Shown piece by piece: positions 1 through 5,445 of a stretch of DNA of 6,277 nt (position 1 is the stretch's first letter; each line of letters starts with the position of its first letter). Made by a program: the position numbers and the translations under genes. The notes below the pieces were generated by a model that saw only the letters and a list, made by a program, of their open reading frames with translations, did not search any database and was not told where the DNA came from. Source of the DNA: an uncultured Kouleothrix sp. (lineage in GTDB: Bacteria > Chloroflexota > Chloroflexia > Chloroflexales > Roseiflexaceae); contig CALLYN010000650.1 in the NCBI GenBank assembly GCA_937858455.1, forward strand, positions 1 to 6,277. Direction: 5' to 3'.

Positions 1-32
1 CGCTCCCTCGCTCAGTCGGGGTGGGCTGAAAA

Positions 33-62
33 TTGGCACGCCGGGCCATGACGTGCTATACT
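33..62 (+). promoter_or_regulatory. Sigma-70-type promoter
   Basis: A TTGGCA hexamer at 33-38 and a TATACT hexamer at 57-62 are separated by 18 bases. Both match the bacterial housekeeping consensus in five of six positions. Transcription would begin near 69 and give a leader of about 185 bases before the start codon at 256, containing the hairpin at 94-138. Spacing and both boxes are read directly. That it drives the gene at 256, rather than a short RNA ending at the hairpin, is inference. Confidence 0.55.
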
Positions 63-93
63 AGGGCTCGGCCCCGTTCCTAGTGAGTACGAT

Positions 94-138
94 GAGGGAC
101 AGCGAACGCTCACACTAGTCGAGTGTTCGCTATCCCTC
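94..138 (+). repeat. Leader hairpin (18-bp inverted repeat)
   Basis: Arms 94-111 and 121-138 form an 18-bp stem with one G-U pair and one C-A mismatch around a 9-base loop (112-120). It lies about 25 bases downstream of the predicted transcription start. The sequence after it (CTTTATGCTT) is pyrimidine-rich but not a clean T-run, so a terminator/attenuator is possible but weak. CTAGTGAG at 80-87 could instead pair with CTCAC..TAG at 109-118, a fold that excludes the main hairpin. It could also be a mobile palindromic repeat. Confidence 0.55.
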
Positions 139-255
139 TTTATGCTTATTGTAGCGCCATCACCTGCGTCGACAGCGCGCACACTATATCCTGGCAGCCC
201 TCTTGCACCTGGCCGTACCGGGAAGCGGGTTCTTGGGGGCAAACGAGGAACGATT

Positions 256-750
256 ATGATCACCGACCAGAACGCTGTCGACGCCGGGTGGTACTTCGAC
301 CAGCTTCACCAACAGCCGGTCTACCTCTTCTGGGATCGGACGGCCTGGCGCGCGCGGTTCGTGTGGCAGGAGCCGCTCGCCGAGATACCGCTCGACCAGG
401 GCGGGAAGGTGGCCGTCGAGGATGCGCTCCTGACCGCCGATATGTATCATCGCCTGATCCCACTAGGCCAGGCGGCCGTGAAAGACTACACCAGCGTGGG
501 CGGGAGCGCCCTGCGAGAGCTGTATGGCCTCCGCCGCCTGGTGCAGGTCAAGCCGGCGCTCGGCGGCCACGGCGTGTTTATCCAGGCGCCGGCCGCGGAA
601 GATCGCGGCCAGTGCGACCCATTATGTCAGGCGGTCTGGCTATCCGACGACGAGATTCCTACGATCATCCGCGCGCTGCAGGCCCGGCGGCGCATGGTTC
701 TGGATTCGGGCAAGGATCCGGGTGGCCCGCCAACTGCGGGCGATAGCTGA
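256..750 (+). CDS. Hypothetical protein, 164 aa
   Basis: I do not recognise the family. The frame is open further upstream (an ATG at 142), but the start at 256 is chosen because GAGGAA (245-250) sits five bases before it and the upstream frame has no such site. The product has no signal peptide and no membrane segment. It looks soluble, with an aromatic N-terminal part (WYFDQL, VYLFWDRTAWRARFVW at about 12-37) that suggests a beta-rich core. The middle is mixed helix and strand, there are two cysteines in a CDPLC motif near 118-122, and the Gly/Pro-rich C-terminus looks disordered. It follows a good promoter and a leader hairpin. The desaturase gene starts 81 bases downstream on the same strand, so the two may be co-transcribed, but nothing links their functions. 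The coding call is well supported; the role is unknown. Confidence 0.75.
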   Translation: MITDQNAVDAGWYFDQLHQQPVYLFWDRTAWRARFVWQEPLAEIPLDQGGKVAVEDALLTADMYHRLIPLGQAAVKDYTSVGGSALRELYGLRRLVQVKPALGGHGVFIQAPAAEDRGQCDPLCQAVWLSDDEIPTIIRALQARRRMVLDSGKDPGGPPTAGDS

Positions 751-822
751 GCAGCGGCTTTGGCCCTACGCACGGGCAAGCTCTGCCGGCGCGCTCGCAA
801 CGATGTATTTTCAGCTTAGCAT

Positions 823-828
823 GGAGGT
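823..828 (+). promoter_or_regulatory. Shine-Dalgarno site deciding the desaturase start
   Basis: GGAGGT at 823-828 directly abuts the ATG at 829 and leaves four bases (from the end of GGAGG) before the in-frame ATG at 832. The second ATG is therefore the more workable start. The two choices differ by one methionine only. Confidence 0.6.
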
Positions 829-831
829 ATG

Positions 832-1908
832 ATGCAATCATCCCCGCAGCACCGCGACGGCGGCAAATCCCCAACCTGGCAGCAGGTGGTGGCGAAATAC
901 CAGAACCCCAGCTGGCAGCGCAGCCTTTGGCAGGTGATCAATACGTTCGTTCCCTACGCGGCCTGCCTGGCCCTGATGTATGTCGCCCTATCGTACTCGT
1001 ACTGGATCGTGCTGGCGCTCGCGCTGCCGGCCGGCGGCCTGCTCACGCGGATCTTTATCATCTTTCACGACTGCGGCCACGGCTCGTTTTTCCGCTCGAA
1101 GCGCGCAAATAATATCCTCGGGACGATCTGCGGGCTGCTGGTGTTTACGCCCTACTACCAGTGGCGCTTCGACCACGCCATCCACCACGCTACGTCGGGC
1201 GATCTGGATCGCCGCGGAACCGGCGATATCTACACGATGACGGTGCGCGAGTACCTGGCGCTATCGCCCCGCGAGCGCTTCAAATACCGGGTCTATCGCA
1301 GCCCGCTCATCTTGCTTGGCGCCGGGCCGTGGTTCATGTTCCTGGTGGCCCAGCGCTTCAGCAGCGCCCACTCGCGCATGCGCGAGCGCGCCAGCGTCTA
1401 CGGCACGAACCTCGCGATCGTGGCAGTCTTGGCGCTGATGTGGGCGACGATCGGGATCAAGGCGTACCTGCTCATCCAGCTGCCAGTCATGTTCGTAGCC
1501 GGCCTCGCCGGCGTCTGGCTGTTTTACATTCAGCACCAGTTCGAGGGAACCTCGTGGCGGCGCCACGAGCAGTGGGACTACGTCACGGCGGCCCTGCGCG
1601 GCAGCTCGTACTTCAAGCTGCCCAAGGTGCTCCAGTGGTTCACCGGCAACATCGGGCTGCACCATATCCACCACCTTAGCTCGCGCATTCCCAACTACGC
1701 GCTGCAGCAGTGCATGGACGAAAACCCGATGTTTCAGGATGTCACGACGATCACACTGCGCAGCAGCCTACATTCGCTCAGGCTCAATCTGTGGGACGAG
1801 GAGGCCGAGCGCCTGGTTAGCTTCCGGCAGGTGCGGGCGGCGCAGCAGGCCCACGAGGCCCGCGAGCGAGTACAGCCGGGTGGCCGCTCGTTCCCGGTTG
1901 GCGATTGA
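832..1908 (+). CDS. Membrane fatty acid desaturase (delta-12-type acyl-lipid desaturase family)
   Basis: This is an integral-membrane di-iron desaturase that would introduce a cis double bond into membrane acyl chains using O2 and electrons from ferredoxin or a similar donor. All three histidine boxes are present (numbering from the 832 start): HDCGH at 79-83, HAIHH at 115-119 and HHIHH at 277-281. These supply the iron ligands in this family. Hydrophobic stretches lie at about 40-71, 94-109, 157-174 and 194-233. The last is followed by QHQFEG (234-239), a signature I associate with bacterial delta-12-like members. The length of 358 aa is normal for the family. The N-terminal 25 residues and the Arg-rich C-terminus are cytosolic-looking. 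ATG 832 is preferred over 829 because of Shine-Dalgarno spacing. No terminator of ordinary form follows; the palindrome block begins about 60 bases downstream. Regiospecificity cannot be read from the sequence, and a carotenoid- or sterol-type hydroxylase relative is a less likely alternative. Confidence 0.9.
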   Translation: MQSSPQHRDGGKSPTWQQVVAKYQNPSWQRSLWQVINTFVPYAACLALMYVALSYSYWIVLALALPAGGLLTRIFIIFHDCGHGSFFRSKRANNILGTICGLLVFTPYYQWRFDHAIHHATSGDLDRRGTGDIYTMTVREYLALSPRERFKYRVYRSPLILLGAGPWFMFLVAQRFSSAHSRMRERASVYGTNLAIVAVLALMWATIGIKAYLLIQLPVMFVAGLAGVWLFYIQHQFEGTSWRRHEQWDYVTAALRGSSYFKLPKVLQWFTGNIGLHHIHHLSSRIPNYALQQCMDENPMFQDVTTITLRSSLHSLRLNLWDEEAERLVSFRQVRAAQQAHEARERVQPGGRSFPVGD

Positions 1909-1969
1909 TACGCTGTTCGCTTGATCAGTTCATAGATGTAGGACATGCGCAGTTGGCGTGCTCAGCCTT

Positions 1970-2063
1970 CGGCAGAGCGGTACTTTCCTTTTGGACGTGT
2001 GCGGTTTTCCGCGCTCCGCGCGGAAAACCGCACACACGATGATCACAAAGTACCTTGCTGCCG
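1970..2063. repeat. Nested palindrome module A with 18-bp perfect hairpin
   Basis: The inner hairpin has arms 1997-2014 and 2018-2035: 18 bp with no mismatch around a 3-base TCC loop. It is enclosed by a second stem, GGTACTTT (1979-1986) with AAAGTACC (2047-2054). Beyond a 3-base internal loop this continues as CGGCAG (1970-1975) with CTGCCG (2058-2063). The whole can fold into one extended structure of about 94 bases. It could act as a transcript end or mRNA-stabilising structure for the desaturase gene, or it may be a repetitive extragenic palindrome or small non-autonomous element. The pairings are read directly; the role is unknown. Confidence 0.7.
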
Positions 2064-2075
2064 CAGGCAAATTAC

Positions 2076-2093
2076 TCGGCTTCCTGAAGCCGA
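2076..2093. repeat. Short hairpin between the two palindrome modules
   Basis: TCGGCTTC (2076-2083) is the exact reverse complement of GAAGCCGA (2086-2093), giving 7-8 bp around a 2-4 base turn. It sits in the 38-base spacer between the two nested modules. Confidence 0.5.
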
Positions 2094-2101
2094 ACAGCGT
2101 A

Positions 2102-2201
2102 ACTGCGTATGTCCTAAGATTGTGCTGCACTCCGTGGCTTCGCCACGGAGTGCAGCACAAAACGAAACTTGGGGGCAGCTCCGCAAAACGACATACGCAG
2201 T
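2102..2201. repeat. Nested palindrome module B with 19-bp perfect hairpin
   Basis: The inner hairpin has arms 2120-2138 and 2142-2160: 19 bp, mismatch-free, around a TTC loop. It is enclosed by a perfect 12-bp outer stem, ACTGCGTATGTC (2102-2113) with GACATACGCAGT (2190-2201). The layout (outer stem, inner long hairpin, total near 100 bases) copies module A although the stem sequences differ. In both inner hairpins the loop is three bases flanked by GC on each side. Lack of mismatches in stems this long suggests recent origin, ongoing movement or selection on structure. Confidence 0.7.
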
Positions 2202-2226
2202 CGGGCGCTTTTGCCTGGGGCAGCTA

Positions 2227-2265
2227 TGTACGGTGTTTCTGCGATCTGCGTTGAAACACCGCACA
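2227..2265. repeat. Fourth hairpin, related in sequence to module A
   Basis: CGGTGTTTC (2231-2239) pairs perfectly with GAAACACCG (2253-2261) across a 13-base loop. After one mismatch, TGT (2227-2229) pairs with ACA (2263-2265). The right arm shares CCGCACACA preceded by GAAA with the right arm of the inner hairpin of module A (about 2022-2036), so this may be a diverged copy. It ends about 25 bases before the start codon at 2290 and lies in that gene's probable leader. Confidence 0.55.
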
Positions 2266-2289
2266 CAGATACAGTGGAAGGTAGCGCGA

Positions 2290-2505
2290 ATGAGTACCAA
2301 GTACGACCGTGTTCAGCGATCCGGACGGATCTACCATTTTTCGGTGGACGAGGTCGATCACAAAGCTTTTATCTGGCAGCTCGGCAAGCAGTTTCACGGC
2401 CGCGTCGAAGGCGCGCCCCACGTTCCGCAGTGCAGCGGGCGCACGGCGCTGGAGGTGCGCGACGCGCTCCAGCAGAAGCTGATCGCGCACAACGGCGCGA
2501 AATAG
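2290..2505 (+). CDS. Small hypothetical protein, 71 aa
   Basis: I do not recognise this family. The frame is open back to 1945, but that upstream part runs through the palindrome block and is not credible as protein. The ATG at 2290 is preceded by GGAAGG (2276-2281) with an 8-base gap, so translation most likely starts here. The product is basic and soluble with no membrane segment. Its N-terminal half is mixed (IYHFSVDEVDHKAFIW), there is a Gly/His/Pro middle (FHGRVEGAPHVPQCSG), and a probable C-terminal helix (TALEVRDALQQKLIAH). It is the first gene after the palindrome block and converges on the minus-strand gene ending at 2522, leaving 16 bases between stops and no room for a strong terminator. 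No clear promoter is visible, so read-through from the left is possible. Confidence 0.6.
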   Translation: MSTKYDRVQRSGRIYHFSVDEVDHKAFIWQLGKQFHGRVEGAPHVPQCSGRTALEVRDALQQKLIAHNGAK

Positions 2506-2521
2506 CGGCCTCTGGGCCAGC

Positions 2522-2752
2522 CTACTCCGCGTTCGCCTCGCGGTCGATCAGCCGGAAGAAGGCCGTCAGGACATTGTGCGTGGTTGCGTCAGCGCACGTC
2601 AGGATCGTGAACAGCCCGACGACCCGCTTATCTGCTACGCTGGCATTATCGACATAGTAGCGCCCCTGGCTGTCTTTGTGGATCAGGGCGACGCCGCTCA
2701 CCGGCGCGCCCCAGCGCGGCTCGCGGTAGGTTAAAATCTGCACATCACTCAT
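2522..2752 (-). CDS. Small hypothetical protein, 76 aa
   Basis: Family not recognised. It starts with MSDVQILTYREPRWG and is preceded by a strong GAGGAG ribosome-binding site (minus strand, 2763-2758) five bases before the ATG. The gap to the stop of the upstream flavoprotein gene is only 23 bases and holds this site, so the two are almost certainly co-transcribed. The protein is soluble. It appears to have an N-terminal beta-rich half (VSGVALIHKDSQGRYYVDN) and a C-terminal helix (NVLTAFFRLIDREANAE). A single cysteine lies in ILTCAD. A partner or accessory role for the flavoprotein is a reasonable guess from the operon but is not shown by the sequence. Confidence 0.7.
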   Translation of the reverse strand: MSDVQILTYREPRWGAPVSGVALIHKDSQGRYYVDNASVADKRVVGLFTILTCADATTHNVLTAFFRLIDREANAE

Positions 2753-2775
2753 ATCTGCTCCTCGCTGATGCTTCG

Positions 2776-4320
2776 TCATTCGCCAAGCATATCGGCAACC
2801 ACGTCCCTGGCCCAGTAGTGGCTCTGCCCCTGCCGCGAAAGCCGCCGGATGCCATCGAGGTGGTTGCCCAGTGTGACAATCGCCGGCTCCTCGTGGCGCT
2901 CGCCGTGCCGCTCGCCGACCTGGCCCAGGCCGACGCACGCCAGCAGGCCGTTGCACAGGCAGCGGCGATCCTCGGTGTTGCGCCTCAGGCCGCGCTTGTT
3001 GACATAGCCCTCGACCGGCGCGGCCGCGCAGCGCTGAAAGATCGTGCGCGTCCCGTCGTCGCCCGCCGTGCTCACCCCAATCTGCTGGAGCAGCCCGATG
3101 TCGCAGACACGCCGCCGCTGCTCGTAGACCGCCTGATCCGCCAGGGTTCCCTTGAGCTGCACGACTTTGAAGGCAAACCCGGTTGGCGAGAACAGCGTCG
3201 TTCGCACCAGCGAGCCGTCGTCGGCGCCGCTGCGCAGCTGCTGCAGGATCGCCGAGCGGTACTCTGGCTGCATGCCGGATTCCTCGGCCAGCGCGAAGAC
3301 CGACCCGATCTGCACGCCGGCCGCCCCGGCCGCGCGCGCCTCGGCTAGCTTCGAGCGGCTGCCATACCCGCCGGCCAGCCAGAACGGGCGCCCGACCTCG
3401 CGGATCGCCGCAAGGTCGGGGGTGTCCTGGTCGCCGTAGATCGGCTGCCCCTGCTCGTCCTTGTGCATTGGGCCCACCGGGTTGGCGTTGTGCCCGCCGG
3501 CAGTATGGTGCTCGATGATAAAGCCGTCGGGGGCTTCGCTGGCGCTGGCCGCCAGGGCCTGCACCAGGCCGTCCAACGACACAATCGCCAGAAAGGCCGG
3601 CCGCTTCAGCGGCTGCCTGGCGAAGGCGCCACCGGCGATCTGCTGCGGGTCGAAGGCGAGCGCAAATTCCTCGCCGGCCTCCTGGTACAACACCGGCAGC
3701 GTGCGCGTCACTGCGGCGTGGGCCGCCAGGCGCGAGCAGATCGCCGGCAGCCCGTCGGGGTTGCCCGCGCCGACGATCACGCCGTCGACACCAGCAAGCA
3801 TCGCGCCATACATGACATAGATCAGCGGAAGCTCGATCTTGTTCAGGAAGTTGATGAAGACGGTGCCGGCATGGCCGTCTTTCGCGAGCCACACCTCGGC
3901 AAACCCCGTGGCGATCAGCAGCTCGATCACGTCGTCGTCCAGGCTAAGCGGCGCAGGCGCGCGGTCGCCGGCCGGCGTGGGCAGGGCCGACCACCCCGGC
4001 AGCGTGTGGACAAGCTGCATGGGCGCGCGCGCGAAGCGCGCCTCGGGCGCCTTGCCGCCGTCGATGAAGTAGCGATCGCAGATCTTCTGGCCAATGCCGG
4101 CGCCGAACGCGGCGTCGAAGGCACGCAGGGCGCGGCGGGCATGGCCGCCCGGGTCGCCCAGCTGCAGCAGCCGCACATAGACTACGTCGAGGGCCGTGCC
4201 CGAGACGGTGCCGGCGGCCTGGCCGGGGCGGGCTGCTGCGACAGCCTGGGCGAGCCGCCAGTTGGAAACGTAGACGCCCATGCCGCCCTGGATAAGCCTG
4301 ATATTCTCGAGGAACTGCAT
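2776..4320 (-). CDS. Nitronate monooxygenase / 2-nitropropane dioxygenase-family flavoprotein
   Basis: This is a 514-aa FMN-dependent TIM-barrel protein of the family that includes nitronate monooxygenases, FabK-type enoyl-ACP reductases and PfaD. Motifs from the 4320 start: IQGGMG at 10-15 followed by VSNWRLAQAVA (typical barrel N-terminus); EHHTAGGHN at 270-278, the family's His/Gly active-site region; LAGGYGS at 315-321; and GVQIGSVFA at 335-343, the FMN-phosphate segment. The protein is much longer than a classical nitronate monooxygenase (about 320-360 aa) and closer to PfaD in size. Its extra C-terminal part (after about 400) carries VEGYVNKRG and CLCNGLLACVGLG (454-466). No polyunsaturated-fatty-acid or polyketide synthase genes are nearby, so a PfaD role is not supported and the substrate is unknown. 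An ATG at 4341 is also in frame, but only 4320 has a ribosome-binding site (GGAAGG, 8 bases away). It leads an operon with the 76-aa gene. Confidence 0.85.
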   Translation of the reverse strand: MQFLENIRLIQGGMGVYVSNWRLAQAVAAARPGQAAGTVSGTALDVVYVRLLQLGDPGGHARRALRAFDAAFGAGIGQKICDRYFIDGGKAPEARFARAPMQLVHTLPGWSALPTPAGDRAPAPLSLDDDVIELLIATGFAEVWLAKDGHAGTVFINFLNKIELPLIYVMYGAMLAGVDGVIVGAGNPDGLPAICSRLAAHAAVTRTLPVLYQEAGEEFALAFDPQQIAGGAFARQPLKRPAFLAIVSLDGLVQALAASASEAPDGFIIEHHTAGGHNANPVGPMHKDEQGQPIYGDQDTPDLAAIREVGRPFWLAGGYGSRSKLAEARAAGAAGVQIGSVFALAEESGMQPEYRSAILQQLRSGADDGSLVRTTLFSPTGFAFKVVQLKGTLADQAVYEQRRRVCDIGLLQQIGVSTAGDDGTRTIFQRCAAAPVEGYVNKRGLRRNTEDRRCLCNGLLACVGLGQVGERHGERHEEPAIVTLGNHLDGIRRLSRQGQSHYWARDVVADMLGE

Positions 4321-4328
4321 CACAGTTG

Positions 4329-4334
4329 CCTTCC
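4329..4334 (-). promoter_or_regulatory. Shine-Dalgarno site deciding the flavoprotein start
   Basis: GGAAGG on the minus strand lies eight bases before the ATG at 4320. The alternative ATG at 4341 has only GC-rich sequence in front of it. The same GGAAGG with 8-base spacing precedes the gene at 2290. Confidence 0.6.
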
Positions 4335-4662
4335 TGCGCATTGCGCCGGAGCGTGCGGTGCGGCACGCAAACCAAACGGGGGCGTAGGCACCCCCAGACG
4401 AGGCGGTAATGATTGCTTGCGGGGAAACGCTTGGCGTGCGCCGGCCTGCACGACGGCGGGCGACCAGCAGACAGACCGCGCGGCGATCCGGAATGATCCT
4501 GGCTATCGCGAACCGCGTGAGTGCTCGTCAGGCGCTGGGCGATCGGGTCGAGCGCGTCGCTCGGGCAAAGAGGTCGGTGGGCGGGCGAAGTGGTACCGGT
4601 TCAGTATACCACACATGGGGTTACAGCCCGGTACACGATCCCAGAAGGGCGTACGCACCACC
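4335..4662. other. Gene-poor stretch upstream of the flavoprotein gene
   Basis: I see no credible gene here. Open frames crossing it lack ribosome-binding sites and resemble no protein I know. It contains two short hairpins: GCGTGC (4351-4356) with GCACGC (4363-4368), and GGGGG (4378-4382) with CCCCC (4391-4395). Both would lie in the leader of the minus-strand transcript. The octamer AGTATACC at 4603-4610 recurs inverted as GGTATACT at 4683-4690; each copy contains a TATACT hexamer, so divergent promoters are likely sited at this end. Confidence 0.4.
4603..4611 (-). promoter_or_regulatory. Possible extended -10 promoter for the flavoprotein operon
   Basis: On the minus strand TGGTATACT reads as an extended -10 element (TGN followed by TATACT). 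No convincing -35 box is present at the usual distance. If used, the leader would be about 275 bases and include the two hairpins near 4351-4395. This is a weak call. Confidence 0.3.
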
Positions 4663-4690
4663 TTGAACTCTATCGTTTTTCCGGTATACT
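4663..4690 (+). promoter_or_regulatory. Sigma-70-type promoter for the pentapeptide-repeat gene
   Basis: TTGAAC (4663-4668) and TATACT (4685-4690) are separated by 16 bases. Transcription would start near 4697, leaving a leader of about 150 bases before the ATG at 4848. Both boxes are good matches, and this short AT-rich patch stands out from the GC-rich surroundings. Confidence 0.5.
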
Positions 4691-4741
4691 ACAGCTGTAC
4701 GCAGCCTGCTGAACAGCTTTCAGGGCCAGAGCCCGCCTGAA

Positions 4742-4799
4742 CGGACCAACGCATTTCGTCCGCTGGCTCGGTGTGCGCCGAAATCGCGGCGGCCAGCGG
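4742..4799 (+). promoter_or_regulatory. Two overlapping leader hairpins before the pentapeptide gene
   Basis: CGGAC (4742-4746) can pair with GTCCG (4758-4762), and CCGCTGGC (4760-4767) can pair exactly with GCCAGCGG (4792-4799). The two share bases 4760-4762, so they compete at their border. They fall inside the predicted leader. There is no riboswitch consensus I recognise and no T-run after the second hairpin, so any regulatory role is speculative. Confidence 0.3.
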
Positions 4800-4836
4800 C
4801 GCGGACAATGGAGACGCACATCCTAGCGCTTGATGA

Positions 4837-4841
4837 AAGGA
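4837..4841 (+). promoter_or_regulatory. Shine-Dalgarno site deciding the pentapeptide start
   Basis: AAGGA lies six bases before the ATG at 4848. In-frame TTG (4830) and ATG (4833) codons further upstream have no site in front of them and would place this motif inside the coding region. Confidence 0.55.
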
Positions 4842-4847
4842 ACATCC

Positions 4848-5243
4848 ATGATCGTCAATGGGTACCAGATCGAGCCGGGGGCTAAGCTGTCGTGGGCTGA
4901 CCTGTCGGGACGCAACCTGTCGGGCGCGGATCTGTCGGGGGCCAATTTGCACGGGGCCGACCTGACAGAGGCCAACCTATCGGCGGCCATCCTGACGAAG
5001 GCCGATCTGTCGACGGCTTTCCTAAGGGAGGCCAACCTGTCAGGGGCAAACCTGTCGGGGGCCAACCTAAAGGAGGCCAACCTAATGAGTGCCGACCTGA
5101 CAAAGGCCGACCTGTCGGGGGCCACCCTGACAGACGCTAGCCTAATGTGCGCCAACCTGAGCGAAGCGATTGTGACGTATGCCCAACTGTCGGGGGTCGA
5201 CTTGACGGCGGCCACCATGCCCGATGGCACCACGCACGAGTAG
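4848..5243 (+). CDS. Pentapeptide-repeat protein, 131 aa
   Basis: Residues 16-125 are 22 consecutive five-residue units of the A(D/N)LXX type, with a likely extra unit GAKLS at 11-15. The central residue is Leu in all but two (EAIVT, AATMP). This predicts a right-handed quadrilateral beta-helix of about five and a half turns. A short N-terminal cap (MIVNGYQIEPG) and a polar C-terminal tail ending MPDGTTHE flank it. There is no signal peptide or membrane segment, so it is probably cytosolic. Some family members mimic DNA and bind gyrase (Qnr, MfpA), but this one has no diagnostic feature of those. The uninterrupted simple repeats are typical of the large functionally unassigned group. The gene stands alone with its own promoter, leader and terminator. 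At DNA level it is a degenerate 15-base tandem repeat. Confidence 0.9.
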   Translation: MIVNGYQIEPGAKLSWADLSGRNLSGADLSGANLHGADLTEANLSAAILTKADLSTAFLREANLSGANLSGANLKEANLMSADLTKADLSGATLTDASLMCANLSEAIVTYAQLSGVDLTAATMPDGTTHE

Positions 5244-5301
5244 CACAGCACCGGCATCTGCGGCGCCCTCGTTCGGCTGAAACTGCTCTACCCGCCGTCT
5301 T

Positions 5302-5334
5302 AGCCCTTCAGGATGCAATGCCTGGGGGCTTTTT
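5302..5334 (+). terminator. Rho-independent terminator of the pentapeptide gene
   Basis: AGCCCTTCAGG (5302-5312) pairs with CCTGGGGGCT (5321-5330) with one bulge and one G-U pair, around an 8-base loop. It is followed by a run of five T including the last paired base (5330-5334). It lies about 60 bases after the stop codon at 5243. The T-run is short but the stem is strong. Confidence 0.65.
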
Positions 5335-5445
5335 GCTGCCTGGCGTCGCACTGACCTCTGCGTTGAGTGCTCAAGCCCGGTTTGAGTAATCACACCAGCG
5401 AGCACATTCGCCTTATGCCGTAATCGAGCAATCGCCAAGCGCAGT

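Noticed and set aside
1..255. Searched for a tRNA or other structural RNA around the leader hairpin.
   Set aside because: A single stem-loop is present; no cloverleaf arms, T-loop sequence or acceptor stem can be formed.
123..746. Alternative + strand frame overlapping the 164-aa gene.
   Set aside because: It runs through the leader hairpin and becomes Arg/Pro/Gly-rich. It lacks a ribosome-binding site, whereas the frame starting at 256 has one.
1945..2289. Open frame running through the palindrome block in frame with the 71-aa gene.
   Set aside because: The translation follows inverted repeats and has no domain character. A ribosome-binding site precedes the ATG at 2290 and none precedes 1945.
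2753..3892. Open frame on the minus strand that fuses upstream sequence to the 76-aa gene.
   Set aside because: The upstream part is an out-of-frame reading of the flavoprotein gene, rich in Arg, Gly and Ala. The 76-aa gene has its own strong ribosome-binding site, so the long reading is not a real protein.
3463..4740. A 425-codon open frame on the + strand opposite the flavoprotein gene.
   Set aside because: It is antisense to a gene with clear family motifs, has no ribosome-binding site, and its translation is low-complexity and unlike any protein I know. Long antisense frames are expected in GC-rich coding DNA.
4890..5220. Short tandem DNA repeats that might suggest a CRISPR array.
   Set aside because: The period is 15 bases, degenerate at third codon positions and fully coding. 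There are no constant repeats separated by unique spacers.
4823..5257. Minus-strand open frame opposite the pentapeptide gene, itself showing five-residue periodicity.
   Set aside because: The periodicity is the mirror of the 15-base repeat of the sense gene. It has no ribosome-binding site, and the sense strand carries the recognised motif.
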